Part shown: one piece after another, positions 43,130 to 50,771 of the stretch
How the letters are laid out: each line of letters opens with the position of its first letter
How positions within the stretch are numbered: position 1 is the stretch's first letter
Assembly: GCF_030733425.1 (NCBI RefSeq)
Contig: NZ_JASHIZ010000001.1
Location: 186,001 to 250,000, forward strand
Reading direction: 5' to 3'
Source of the DNA: Roseovarius sp. MMSF_3350
Lineage (GTDB): Bacteria > Pseudomonadota > Alphaproteobacteria > Rhodobacterales > Rhodobacteraceae
DNA: 64,000 bases
Program-made: the position numbers and the translations under genes
The notes under the pieces: model-generated
The model's input: the letters and a program-made list of their open reading frames with translations, nothing else
Databases searched by the model: none
What the model was told of the DNA's origin: nothing

Positions 43130-43905
43130 CGACGCTTCCCGAGACGACGCAGCGCAAGATGGGGCTGGTGATCGACCTGGATACCTGTGTGGGCTGTCAC
43201 GCTTGCGTGGTCAGCTGCAAAGGGTGGAACACCGAGAATTACGGCGCGCCGCTGAGCGATCAGGACGCCTATGGGGCCGATCCTCGCGGGACGTACCTGA
43301 ACCGGGTGCATTCCTACGAGGTGCAACCCCTGGCGGAAAGCGGGATGCCGCAGCCGGCGGCGCAGCTCATTCACTTTCCCAAGTCGTGTCTGCATTGCGA
43401 GGATGCACCATGCGTCACCGTATGTCCGACTGGCGCCAGCTACAAGCGGGTCGAGGACGGGATCGTTCTGGTGAACGAGAGCGACTGCATCGGCTGTGGC
43501 TTGTGCGCCTGGGCCTGTCCCTATGGCGCGCGCGAGATGGACGCGGCCGAGGGCGTGATGAAGAAATGCACGCTGTGCGTCGACCGGATCTACAACGACA
43601 ACTTGCCGGAGGTGGACCGGGTGCCGGCCTGCGTGCGGACATGCCCGGCAGGGGCACGGCATTTCGGAGATCTTGGCGATCCGGAGAGCGACGTGTCGAA
43701 GCTGGTCGAAGAGCGTGGCGGAATGGACCTGATGCCGGAACAGGGTACCAAGCCGGTGAACCAGTACCTGCCGCCGCGGCCCAAGGACCGCGTCATGGCG
43801 GCGCCGGATGAGCAGATCGACGTCCTGGCGCCGCTTTTGGCGCCCGTGGCCGAAGAACCCAAGGGATTCATCGGCTGGCTCGACAAGGCTCTGGAGAAGA
43901 TCTGA
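43126..43905 (+). CDS. soeB: Sulfite dehydrogenase iron-sulfur subunit (SoeB-type)
   Basis: A 259-residue ferredoxin-like electron-transfer subunit with sixteen Cys in four groups for four 4Fe-4S clusters: CVGCHACVVSCK near 21, CLHCEDAPCVTVCP near 90, CIGCGLCAWACP near 122 and CTLCVDR...CVRTCP near 150-175. This is the DmsB/NrfC/PsrB type that links a Mo catalytic subunit to a membrane anchor. The C-terminal tail (LDKALEKI) is extended beyond the minimal family core. No signal peptide. Coupled to the small membrane peptide before and to soeC after (TGATG). Confidence 0.88.
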   Translation: MTTLPETTQRKMGLVIDLDTCVGCHACVVSCKGWNTENYGAPLSDQDAYGADPRGTYLNRVHSYEVQPLAESGMPQPAAQLIHFPKSCLHCEDAPCVTVCPTGASYKRVEDGIVLVNESDCIGCGLCAWACPYGAREMDAAEGVMKKCTLCVDRIYNDNLPEVDRVPACVRTCPAGARHFGDLGDPESDVSKLVEERGGMDLMPEQGTKPVNQYLPPRPKDRVMAAPDEQIDVLAPLLAPVAEEPKGFIGWLDKALEKI

Positions 43906-44777
43906 TGCATCCTGCACCGTCCGTTATCGTATTCACCACGCTGTCGGGGCTTGGGTTCGGCCTGTTGTTCTGGCTGGGGCTTGGGGTTTTGGTGCCCACA
44001 GGCTGGGTCGCGTTTACCTTTTTCGTGATCGGCTACCTGCTGGCGGTGGGCGGGCTGATGGCTTCGACCTTTCACCTGGGCCACCCGGAGCGGGCGCTGA
44101 AGGCGTTCACGCAGTGGCGGTCTTCGTGGCTGAGCCGGGAAGGGGTTTCATCTGTCGCGGCGCTGATCGTGATGGCGATTTATGGCGCGGGACTGGTATT
44201 CTTCGATACGCGGTGGGTGCTGGTGGGGGTGATCGGGGCGGTGCTGTCGGCGGTGACGGTGTTCACCACCTCGATGATCTACACGCAGATGAAGACCGTG
44301 CCGCGGTGGAACACGCCGCTGACGCCGCTGCTTTACATGTCGACCTCGCTGGCGGGCGGCGCATTGCTGGCTGGGCAGGTGATGATCGCGCTGGTCATGC
44401 TACCCGTGGCGGCGGCGCTGCAGGTGTTGTATTGGCTGCGCGGGGACAAGGCGCTGGAAAAGAGCGGCACGAACCTGGCGACGGCGACGGGGCTGGGGCA
44501 TATCGGCAGCGTGCGGTCGTTCGAGCCGCCGCATACCGGCAACAATTACCTGTTGCGGGAATTCGTCTACGTGGTGGGGCGCAAGCACGCGCAGAAGCTG
44601 CGGATGATCGCGCTCTTGTTCGGATACACGGTGCCGTTCGTCCTGCTGCTGGTGCCGTTTTCGCATATCGCGGCGCTGGTGGCCGTGCTGGCGCATCTGG
44701 GCGGGATCGCGGCGTCGCGCTGGCTGTTCTTTGCCGAGGCCGAGCACGTGGTGGGCCTCTATTACGGAAAGCGCTAG
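43905..44777 (+). CDS. soeC: Sulfite dehydrogenase membrane anchor (SoeC-type, DmsC/NrfD family)
   Basis: A 290-residue integral protein with eight or so predicted helices, of the DmsC family that passes electrons to the quinone pool. The first helix is preceded by HPAPSVIVFTTLSG, the second loop has the conserved HLGHPERALKAFTQWRSSWLSRE, and the end has WLFFAEAEHVVGLYYG, all typical of DmsC-like anchors. It shares one base with the soeB stop. With SoeA and SoeB it would deliver sulfite electrons to ubiquinone. Confidence 0.88.
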   Translation: MHPAPSVIVFTTLSGLGFGLLFWLGLGVLVPTGWVAFTFFVIGYLLAVGGLMASTFHLGHPERALKAFTQWRSSWLSREGVSSVAALIVMAIYGAGLVFFDTRWVLVGVIGAVLSAVTVFTTSMIYTQMKTVPRWNTPLTPLLYMSTSLAGGALLAGQVMIALVMLPVAAALQVLYWLRGDKALEKSGTNLATATGLGHIGSVRSFEPPHTGNNYLLREFVYVVGRKHAQKLRMIALLFGYTVPFVLLLVPFSHIAALVAVLAHLGGIAASRWLFFAEAEHVVGLYYGKR

Positions 44778-44792
44778 GGGTCTTTCCCGCCC

Positions 44793-45389
44793 TTACAGGC
44801 GGTCGCGGCCCGGTCGGGGGTCGGTCAGGCCCCATTCGTCCGTGACGGGATCAACCCGGCGTTCGCGGAAGCGCACCCAGCGGGCGCGGATGGCCCAGAC
44901 GAGGGCGGCCAGCAGCGTCAGGAAGATGATGTTGAACCACGGGATGATTGTGACGTTCGGGCCCTCGACGGGCTCGACCGAGATGGCGTTGGGGAAGATC
45001 GAGAAGAATTCGTTGCGCCAGCCGTAATGGGTGATCGAGACCCATTTGGGCGTCTCTGAGGTCGAGCGCAGGTCGGCCGCTTCGGCCTGAAGATTCGACG
45101 TGTCGAACTTGAAATAGGGCGGCCAGCCCCAGCCGGTATCCTCATTGCGGTAGACCATGACGCCGCCGTCGGCGAGGCGGGTCTGGATGAAGAAGATATC
45201 GCGGTTGGCCGTGCCTTCGGCGTCGCCGGTGCCCACGTTGGACCAGAAGATCGAGTTTTCGCCGAAATCGATGCGCTTTTCATAGGTGTCGGTGACGCGC
45301 GCGATGTCGTGCTGCGGCAGGGTATAGTGCAGGAAGCCCGCGACCAGCAGCCAGAAGGCGGCGACGAATATCCATTTGATGTAGTGCAT
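44793..45389 (-). CDS. DUF1523 family membrane protein
   Basis: A 198-residue protein with a helix at each end: WIFVAAFWLLVAGFLHYTLP (about 6-25) and WFNIIFLTLLAALVWAIRARW (about 151-171), and a periplasmic middle part with HDIARVTDTYEKRID, DIFFIQTR and NEDTGWGWPPYFKFDTSNLQ. This is the DUF1523 pattern found mainly in Rhodobacterales; function unknown. It converges on soeC with 15 bases between stops. GAGGG lies six bases before the ATG. Confidence 0.85.
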   Translation of the reverse strand: MHYIKWIFVAAFWLLVAGFLHYTLPQHDIARVTDTYEKRIDFGENSIFWSNVGTGDAEGTANRDIFFIQTRLADGGVMVYRNEDTGWGWPPYFKFDTSNLQAEAADLRSTSETPKWVSITHYGWRNEFFSIFPNAISVEPVEGPNVTIIPWFNIIFLTLLAALVWAIRARWVRFRERRVDPVTDEWGLTDPRPGRDRL

Positions 45390-45737
45390 GGCGACCCTCT
45401 TTGGCGTGTTGCCCTTATATCTAGGTTCGCAGGACTGAAGACAACAGCCAGAGGGACAGGGAGGCCCTGGCTCGGGGGCCGGAGCGGGGTTATGTCATTT
45501 TGGAACGCGGGGTGTGTGACACCGAGCCGACCACGTTGAACTCTGGCCCGTAGTCGGGTTTGGGAGGCAGTCATGGTGTGACCCTCCTAATCAAAGAAAG
45601 GTCCCGGCGTTCAGAACTGTTGGGATGTGAGACTCGTGGTTGGGGCGACGCCCTCGCCGGCGGGTCTGAGGCTGTTGTTGCAGAGCGGAATGGGTCTGGC
45701 AAGATGGTCTGCGACAGAATGAGGACTGGAACGGACC
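45390..45737. other. 348-base spacer with a strong but oddly framed start site on the minus strand
   Basis: On the minus strand AGGAGGG lies seven bases before an ATG at 45574-45572, an unusually good ribosome site. The ATG frame soon looks non-coding, but the +1 frame gives 26 codons with normal codon use ending in TAA at 45492-45490 (peptide includes PDYGPEFNVVGSV and ends SKMT). Either a small gene has suffered a one-base change, or a +1 shift joins the two, or the match is chance. The right 150 bases carry the upstream region of the P1 peptidase gene. No RNA gene was recognised. Confidence 0.4.
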
Positions 45738-46736
45738 ATGAGGGCAAGACCGGGAATGCGGAACCTGATCACGGATGTGCCGGGGATACTGGTGGGACAG
45801 GCCGAAGATGCGGCAGTGAAGACCGGGGTGAGCGTGGTGGTGGGCGATGCCCCGTTCACGGCGGGTGTGCACGTGATGGGCGGGGCGCCGGGCACGCGCG
45901 AGACGGATCTGCTGGCGCCGGACAAGGTGGTGGAGGAGGTCGATGCGCTGGTGCTGTCGGGCGGGTCGGCCTTTGGCCTGGATGCGGCGTCGGGCGTGGC
46001 GGACGGGTTGCGCGTCGAGGGGCGCGGCTTTGCCGTGGGCGGCCAGCGCGTGCCGATCGTGCCGGGGGCGATCCTGTTCGATCTGCTGAACGGCGGGGAC
46101 AAGGATTGGGGGGAGAACCCGTACAAGCGGCTGGGGCGGGAGGCGCTGGCGGCTCGGGGCGAGGCGTTCGATCTGGGGTCGTTCGGGGCTGGTGCAGGCG
46201 CGGTGACGGCGGATTTCAAGGGCGGCGTGGGATCGGCCTCGGTCGTGCTGGCGTCGGGTGTGACGGTGGGGGCGCTGGTGGCGGTGAACGCGCTGGGCTC
46301 GGCGGTGGCCGGCGAGCGCGGGGAGTTCTGGACAGCACCGTTTGAGATGGAGGGCGAGTTTGGCGGCTTGGGCGTGGCGCGGAATTTCGGGGATGTGCAG
46401 GAGCCTCGGACAAAGCTGGGGCAGCACGCGGCGACGACGATAGGGGTGGTTGCGACGGATGCAAAGCTGACCCAGGCGCAGTGCACGCGGATGGCGGTGT
46501 CGGCGCATGACGGGTTTGCCCGGGCGCTGCTGCCGTCGCACACGCCGATGGACGGGGATCTGATCTTTGCCGCGGCCACGGGGCACGGGGAGGCACCGGA
46601 CGTGGCGGGGCAGTTGGCGCTGGGGCATGCGGCGGCGAGTTGCGTGGCGCGGGCGATTGCACGGGCGGTTTACGCGGCAAGGCCTGCCGAGGGGGATGTG
46701 GTGCCGTGTTGGGTGGAGCGGTTCGGACAGGGATGA
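45738..46736 (+). CDS. P1-family peptidase (DmpA-type aminopeptidase/beta-peptidyl aminopeptidase)
   Basis: A 332-residue Ntn-type hydrolase that is expected to cut itself and release N-terminal D- or beta-amino acids or amides. The fold markers are RPGMRNLITDVPGILVGQAE, VMGGAPGTRETDLL, VLSGGSAFGLDAASGVADGL, AGAGAVTADFKGGVGSAS and ATTIGVVATDAKLTQAQC. The last is the self-cleavage and nucleophile region, where relatives commonly read N-T-T; here the residue before T-T is Ala, so processing efficiency is uncertain. ATG at 45738 with GAGGA eleven bases upstream. Monocistronic. Confidence 0.87.
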   Translation: MRARPGMRNLITDVPGILVGQAEDAAVKTGVSVVVGDAPFTAGVHVMGGAPGTRETDLLAPDKVVEEVDALVLSGGSAFGLDAASGVADGLRVEGRGFAVGGQRVPIVPGAILFDLLNGGDKDWGENPYKRLGREALAARGEAFDLGSFGAGAGAVTADFKGGVGSASVVLASGVTVGALVAVNALGSAVAGERGEFWTAPFEMEGEFGGLGVARNFGDVQEPRTKLGQHAATTIGVVATDAKLTQAQCTRMAVSAHDGFARALLPSHTPMDGDLIFAAATGHGEAPDVAGQLALGHAAASCVARAIARAVYAARPAEGDVVPCWVERFGQG

Positions 46737-46747
46737 GGCGCGGGGAG

Positions 46748-46770
46748 GCGTGGGTTTTCACCCACCCTAC
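46748..46770. repeat. Dispersed repeat with GTGGGT-TTTC-ACCCAC hairpin, copy 2
   Basis: Identical over 23 bases to the copy at 33225-33248 and placed 12 bases after the peptidase stop, in the gap before a convergent hydrolase gene. The hairpin has six pairs and a four-base loop, with CCTAC after it. Confidence 0.7.
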
Positions 46771-46825
46771 GCAGGGCCTTCGCATCGGGCGCGGCGGGTT
46801 GCGGCGAGAAAAAGCTGGGTGTGGG

Positions 46826-47614
46826 TCAGCCGAGGATGTCTTGCATCAGCGGGCTGTCGGGGCCCTTGAGGGCGTCGATGATATCGAAATGATGGCGGCC
46901 TGCGTCGATGCGCAGAGGGCAGGACCAGGCGTCGGCCTGCCAGCGGGCCTGGTCTAGGAAGACGGGGCGTTCCTCGGCGCCGACCCAGATGTGGGTGGGG
47001 ATGGCGAGGCGGTCGGTCATGAGTGCGGGGCTTTCGGCGGCGGCGGTGGCTTCGGTGAGCTGGAACTGGTCGTTCATCGACGTCTGCAGGAGCGGGCGCA
47101 GGTCGGAGACCGGGGAGATCGGGGTGATGGTGGTGATGCGGTCTGTGACATCGCCGGGCAGGAGGCCGGGCTGGGCCATGCGCGAGACGAGGTGGCCGCC
47201 GGCGGAGTGGCCGGCGAGGGCGAGGGGGCCGGGTTCGGCGGCGGCGATCGTCTCTACCGCGCGGGCGATCTGGGTGGTGATGTCGGCGATGCGGACGTCG
47301 GGGCAGAGGTCGTAGGACGGCATGGCGACGGACCACCCCCGGGCCAGCGCGCCGGTGGCGAAGTGGGACCAGTAGCTGCGGTCGAAGCGGAGCCAGTAGC
47401 CGCCGTGGACGAAGATGAGCGTGCCATTCTGATCGGTTTCGGGGCGGAAGATATCATAGGCCTGGCGCGGCGTGTCGCCGTAGGCAACGCCGAGCGCGTC
47501 GTGTGCCTGCGCGCGCGCCTCGCGGAAGGTGGCTGCCTCGGCCGCCCAGCGGGGCGGGTAGCTTTCGCCGTCCGGGATGTAGGGGACGTTGGCGTAGGCG
47601 TCGTCCAGTTTCAT
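46826..47614 (-). CDS. Alpha/beta hydrolase (kynurenine formamidase-like)
   Basis: A 262-residue hydrolase of the esterase/formamidase group. The oxyanion motif is LIFVHGGYWLRFDRSYWSHF, the nucleophile elbow LALAGHSAGGHLVSRM with Ser near 133, and the end has AGRHHFDIIDAL with the His. The HGGxW start of the fold and the missing lid point to the KynB-like/formamidase-like set rather than to lipases. Start ATG at 47614 has AAAGGAG six bases upstream; 20 further residues of open frame are spacer. It diverges from gabD. Confidence 0.83.
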   Translation of the reverse strand: MKLDDAYANVPYIPDGESYPPRWAAEAATFREARAQAHDALGVAYGDTPRQAYDIFRPETDQNGTLIFVHGGYWLRFDRSYWSHFATGALARGWSVAMPSYDLCPDVRIADITTQIARAVETIAAAEPGPLALAGHSAGGHLVSRMAQPGLLPGDVTDRITTITPISPVSDLRPLLQTSMNDQFQLTEATAAAESPALMTDRLAIPTHIWVGAEERPVFLDQARWQADAWSCPLRIDAGRHHFDIIDALKGPDSPLMQDILG

Positions 47615-47697
47615 GATTTTCTCCTTTGGTCTGGCCCTAGACATTCCGTGCCCCAGATGCTTTGCCATGAGCAACAGTTTTTGCCGGAGGATGCGTC

Positions 47698-49176
47698 ATG
47701 CTCGATACTGCCACCAACCTGAAATCGCTGCTGAAGGACCCCGACCTGCTGGCCGAGAAGGCTTATGCCGGGGGTGAGTGGATCGACGGCGCGGACGGCG
47801 CGACCTTCGAGGTTGTGAACCCGGCGCGACGGGACGTGATCGCCAACGTGGCGGACCTCGATCGCAAGCAGGTGGCCGATGTGATTGCGGGAGCCGCGAA
47901 GGCGCAGAAGGAATGGGCCAAGTGGACCGGCAAGGAGCGCGCCGCGGTGCTGCGCAAGTGGTTCGACCTGATGATGGAGCACCAGGAGGACCTGGGCACG
48001 ATCCTGACCGCAGAGCAGGGCAAGCCGCTGGCCGAGGCCAAGGGCGAGATCGCCTATGGAGCGTCGTTCATCGAATTCTTCGGCGAGGAAGCCAAGCGGG
48101 TCTATGGCGAGATGATCCCCGGCCACCAGCGCGACAAGCGGATCATGGTGTTGAAGCAGCCCATCGGGGTGGCGGCATCGATCACGCCGTGGAATTTCCC
48201 GAATGCGATGATCACGCGCAAGGCTGCGCCCGCGCTGGCGGCGGGCTGTGCCTTTGTCGGGCGTCCGGCGGCGGAGACGCCCCTTTCGGCCACGGCGATG
48301 GGTGTGCTGGCCGAGCGGGCGGGGATCCCGGCGGGGGTGTTCAACATCGTGACCTCGTCGCGGTCCTCGGACATCGGCAAGGAGTTCTGCGAGAACCCGA
48401 ACGTGCGCAAGCTGACCTTTACCGGGTCGACCGAAGTGGGGCGGATCCTGCTGCGGCAAGCTGCCGACCAGGTGATGAAATGCTCGATGGAGCTGGGCGG
48501 GAACGCGCCCTTCATCGTGTTCGACGACGCCGACGTGGATGCCGCCGTGGAAGGCGCGATCATGTGCAAGTTCCGCAACAACGGGCAGACCTGTGTCTGC
48601 GCCAACCGGATCTATGTGCAGGCCGGGGTGTATGATGCCTTTGCCGAGAAGCTGAAGGACCGGGTGAGCCAGATGAAGGTGGGCGACGGGCTGGAGGACG
48701 GCACCGAGTTGGGGCCGCTGATCAACCCGGAAGCGTCCGAGAAGGTGGTGGAGCATATCGAGGATGCCAAGGTCAAGGGTGGCAAGGTGATCCTTGGGGG
48801 TGCGGATGGCGAGATGGACGGCAACTTCTTTCAGCCGACGATCCTGACGGGTGTGACGCAGGACATGAAGGTGAGCCAGGAAGAGACGTTCGGGCCGCTG
48901 GCGCCGCTCTTCAAGTTCGAGGACGAGGATGACGTGATCGCCATGGCGAACGACACTATCTTTGGCCTTGCCAGCTATTTCTATGCCAAGGATTTGAGCC
49001 GGGTCTACAAGGTGGCCGAGGCGCTGGAATACGGGATTGTGGGGGTGAATACCGGCATCATCTCGACCGAGGTGGCGCCGTTCGGCGGCGTGAAGCAGTC
49101 GGGCTTGGGCCGGGAAGGCAGCCATCACGGGATCGACGATTTCCTGGAGATGAAATACGTCTGCATGAGCGTGTGA
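47698..49176 (+). CDS. gabD: NAD(P)-dependent succinate-semialdehyde dehydrogenase
   Basis: A 492-residue aldehyde dehydrogenase that oxidises succinate semialdehyde to succinate, the last step of 4-aminobutyrate use. The family strings are [57 protein letters not shown] with the catalytic Glu, and [14 protein letters not shown] with the catalytic Cys. The usual V-x-K-P of the cofactor pocket reads VGRPAAETP, an Arg for Lys exchange. The gene ends [15 protein letters not shown]-like ([20 protein letters not shown]), as in GabD. GGAGG precedes the ATG. No GABA aminotransferase is next to it. Confidence 0.92.
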   Translation: MLDTATNLKSLLKDPDLLAEKAYAGGEWIDGADGATFEVVNPARRDVIANVADLDRKQVADVIAGAAKAQKEWAKWTGKERAAVLRKWFDLMMEHQEDLGTILTAEQGKPLAEAKGEIAYGASFIEFFGEEAKRVYGEMIPGHQRDKRIMVLKQPIGVAASITPWNFPNAMITRKAAPALAAGCAFVGRPAAETPLSATAMGVLAERAGIPAGVFNIVTSSRSSDIGKEFCENPNVRKLTFTGSTEVGRILLRQAADQVMKCSMELGGNAPFIVFDDADVDAAVEGAIMCKFRNNGQTCVCANRIYVQAGVYDAFAEKLKDRVSQMKVGDGLEDGTELGPLINPEASEKVVEHIEDAKVKGGKVILGGADGEMDGNFFQPTILTGVTQDMKVSQEETFGPLAPLFKFEDEDDVIAMANDTIFGLASYFYAKDLSRVYKVAEALEYGIVGVNTGIISTEVAPFGGVKQSGLGREGSHHGIDDFLEMKYVCMSV

Positions 49177-49184
49177 GGCGCGGC

Positions 49185-50078
49185 ATGGAAGACGGGTTTC
49201 ACGGGGTCTTTCCCTACCTGGTGTCGCCGCTGGATGGCGAGGGCCGGGTCAATCGCGAGGTGCTGACGCGGCTTTGTGACGACCTGATCGACGCGGGCGT
49301 GCATGGGCTGACGCCGCTGGGCTCGACGGGAGAGTTCGCGTATCTCAGCTGGGAGCAGAAGCGCGATATCGTCGAGACGGTCGTGGCGGCCGCCAGAGGC
49401 CGGGTGCCGGTGATCGCGGGTGTTGCGGCGACGACGACGCAAGAGGCCGTGCGGCAGGCGCGGGAATTCGCGGCGATGGGCTGTGACGGTATTCTTGCCG
49501 TTCTGGAGGCGTACTTCCCGGTGAGCGATGCTGGCATCAAGGCGTATTTCACTGCCGTTGCCGCGGCGGTGGACCTGCCGATCGTGATCTACACCAACCC
49601 GAATTTTCAGCGTAGCGATCTGAGCGTGCCATTGATCGCGGAGCTGGCGGAGATACCGAACATCCGCTGCCTGAAAGACGCGTCGAGCAATACCGGGCGG
49701 CTGTTGTCGATCATGGAAAGGGTGGGCGACAAGCTGGATATCTTTGCCGCGTCGGCGCATATCCCGGCCTGCGTGATGCTGATCGGGGGCAAGGGCTGGA
49801 TGGCGGGGCCGGCGTGCATCGTGCCGAAGCAGAGTGTGAAACTCTATGAGCTGTGCAAGGTCGGGCAGTATCAGGCGGCGATGGAGTTGCAGCGCGAATT
49901 GTGGGCGCTGAACCAGGCGTTCGCGAAATACAATCTTGCAGCCTGCGTGAAGGGTGGGCTGGAGTTGCAGGGGTATGCCGTGGGCGAACCGCTGCCGCCG
50001 CAGGACGGGTTGAGCGATGCCGGCCGGGCCGAGTTGAAGGCGGTGCTGGAACGGGTCGGGGCCCTGCAGGCGGGATGA
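49185..50078 (+). CDS. DapA-family aldolase (dihydrodipicolinate synthase-like)
   Basis: A 297-residue TIM-barrel enzyme of the DHDPS/N-acetylneuraminate lyase family. [17 protein letters not shown] opens the barrel; [17 protein letters not shown] holds the Thr-Thr/Tyr-type proton relay as [17 protein letters not shown] has the conserved Tyr; and [14 protein letters not shown] has the Schiff-base Lys. These positions fit the family, but true DapA would normally read the pathway context of lysine synthesis, which is missing, so a catabolic 2-keto-acid lyase is as likely. ATG at 49185 follows GAGG by seven bases; a GTG at 49173 overlapping gabD is possible. Probably in operon with gabD. Confidence 0.85.
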   Translation: MEDGFHGVFPYLVSPLDGEGRVNREVLTRLCDDLIDAGVHGLTPLGSTGEFAYLSWEQKRDIVETVVAAARGRVPVIAGVAATTTQEAVRQAREFAAMGCDGILAVLEAYFPVSDAGIKAYFTAVAAAVDLPIVIYTNPNFQRSDLSVPLIAELAEIPNIRCLKDASSNTGRLLSIMERVGDKLDIFAASAHIPACVMLIGGKGWMAGPACIVPKQSVKLYELCKVGQYQAAMELQRELWALNQAFAKYNLAACVKGGLELQGYAVGEPLPPQDGLSDAGRAELKAVLERVGALQAG

Positions 50079-50086
50079 CATCTTGC

Positions 50087-50149
50087 CGAGGTGGGATGGA
50101 ATCCCGTCAAGGTGGAATGGAATCCCGTCAAGGTGGGATGAAATCCAAC
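50087..50149. repeat. Three tandem 21-base repeats
   Basis: Units at 50087-50107, 50108-50128 and 50129-50149 share the core AGGTGG(G/A)ATGGAATCC. Units 1 and 2 differ at two positions; unit 3 is degenerate at its end. GGGATGGAATCCC and GGAATGGAATCCC form small inverted repeats in each. The block lies between the DapA-family gene and the sigma factor and looks related to the GTGGGT/ACCCAC repeat followed by CCTAC. Confidence 0.75.
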
Positions 50150-50228
50150 CCTACACCCGCATTGACGGCGTGAAATTTCTTTCGCGCGTCGCCAAGAATC
50201 GAAGCTTGGGCGGCGTCCTACAATCGTG

Positions 50229-50771
50229 ATGCGCATGACAGTCAGCGACGAAACCCTGGCCCGAGCCGCCGCCGATGGCGATGTGGCGGCCTTCTCGACC
50301 TTGGTCGAGCGGCATTACGATGCCGTGTTCCGGCTGGCATTCCGACTGACCGGCGCGAGGGCGGAGGCGGAGGATTTGACGCAGGACGTGTGCGCGGCGC
50401 TGCCGGGAAAGCTGGGCGGCTTTCGTGGGGCGTCGAGGTTCACCACCTGGCTGTGGCGAGTGGTGGTGAATGCGGCCCATGACCGGCGGCGCAGGGCGGC
50501 CGTGCGGGCGAGTTACGCGGAAGGCTGGGGCGACTGGGAAGTGGACCGGCGGGCGGCGGAGGCGGAGGTGGCCGAGGCGGTGGGCTGGCTGACGGAAGCG
50601 ATGCGGGCCCTGCCGGAGGAATTGCGGGACACGCTGGCGCTGGTGCTGGACGACATGAGCCATGCGGAAGCCGGCGAGGTGCTGGGCATCTCGGGCGGCA
50701 CGGTGGGGTGGCGCGTTTCGGAGGCCAAGAAACATCTGCGCGCGATGCGCGCGCGAGAGGAGGACGCATGA
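50229..50771 (+). CDS. ECF (group IV) RNA polymerase sigma factor
   Basis: A 180-residue sigma factor with region 2 (about 8-75: DVAAFSTLVERHYDAVFRLAFR, ARAEAEDLTQDVCAAL, TWLWRVVVNAAHDRRRR) and region 4 (about 115-172: LPEELRDTLALVLDDMSHAEAG, VLGISGGTVGWRVSEAKKHL). Sigma regions 1 and 3 are absent, as expected. ATG at 50229 is chosen; an in-frame GTG just before and an ATG at 50235 are also possible and the ribosome site is weak. Its stop overlaps the start of the vWA gene by 4 bases (ATGA), the usual arrangement for a sigma factor and its anti-sigma factor. Confidence 0.9.
   Translation: MRMTVSDETLARAAADGDVAAFSTLVERHYDAVFRLAFRLTGARAEAEDLTQDVCAALPGKLGGFRGASRFTTWLWRVVVNAAHDRRRRAAVRASYAEGWGDWEVDRRAAEAEVAEAVGWLTEAMRALPEELRDTLALVLDDMSHAEAGEVLGISGGTVGWRVSEAKKHLRAMRAREEDA

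Noticed and set aside
40036-44777. soeABC read as a formate dehydrogenase or a periplasmic DMSO/polysulfide reductase
   Set aside because: No selenocysteine position or formate-specific chaperone genes, and no twin-arginine signal on the catalytic subunit; the xsc-pta context favours sulfite. It remains the main alternative.
45390-45737. A tRNA, 4.5S RNA or tmRNA in the spacer
   Set aside because: No cloverleaf, CCA end or signature bases could be found by eye on either strand.
50087-50149. Tandem 21-base repeats as a CRISPR array
   Set aside because: The units are directly adjacent with no unique spacers and there are no cas genes in the window.
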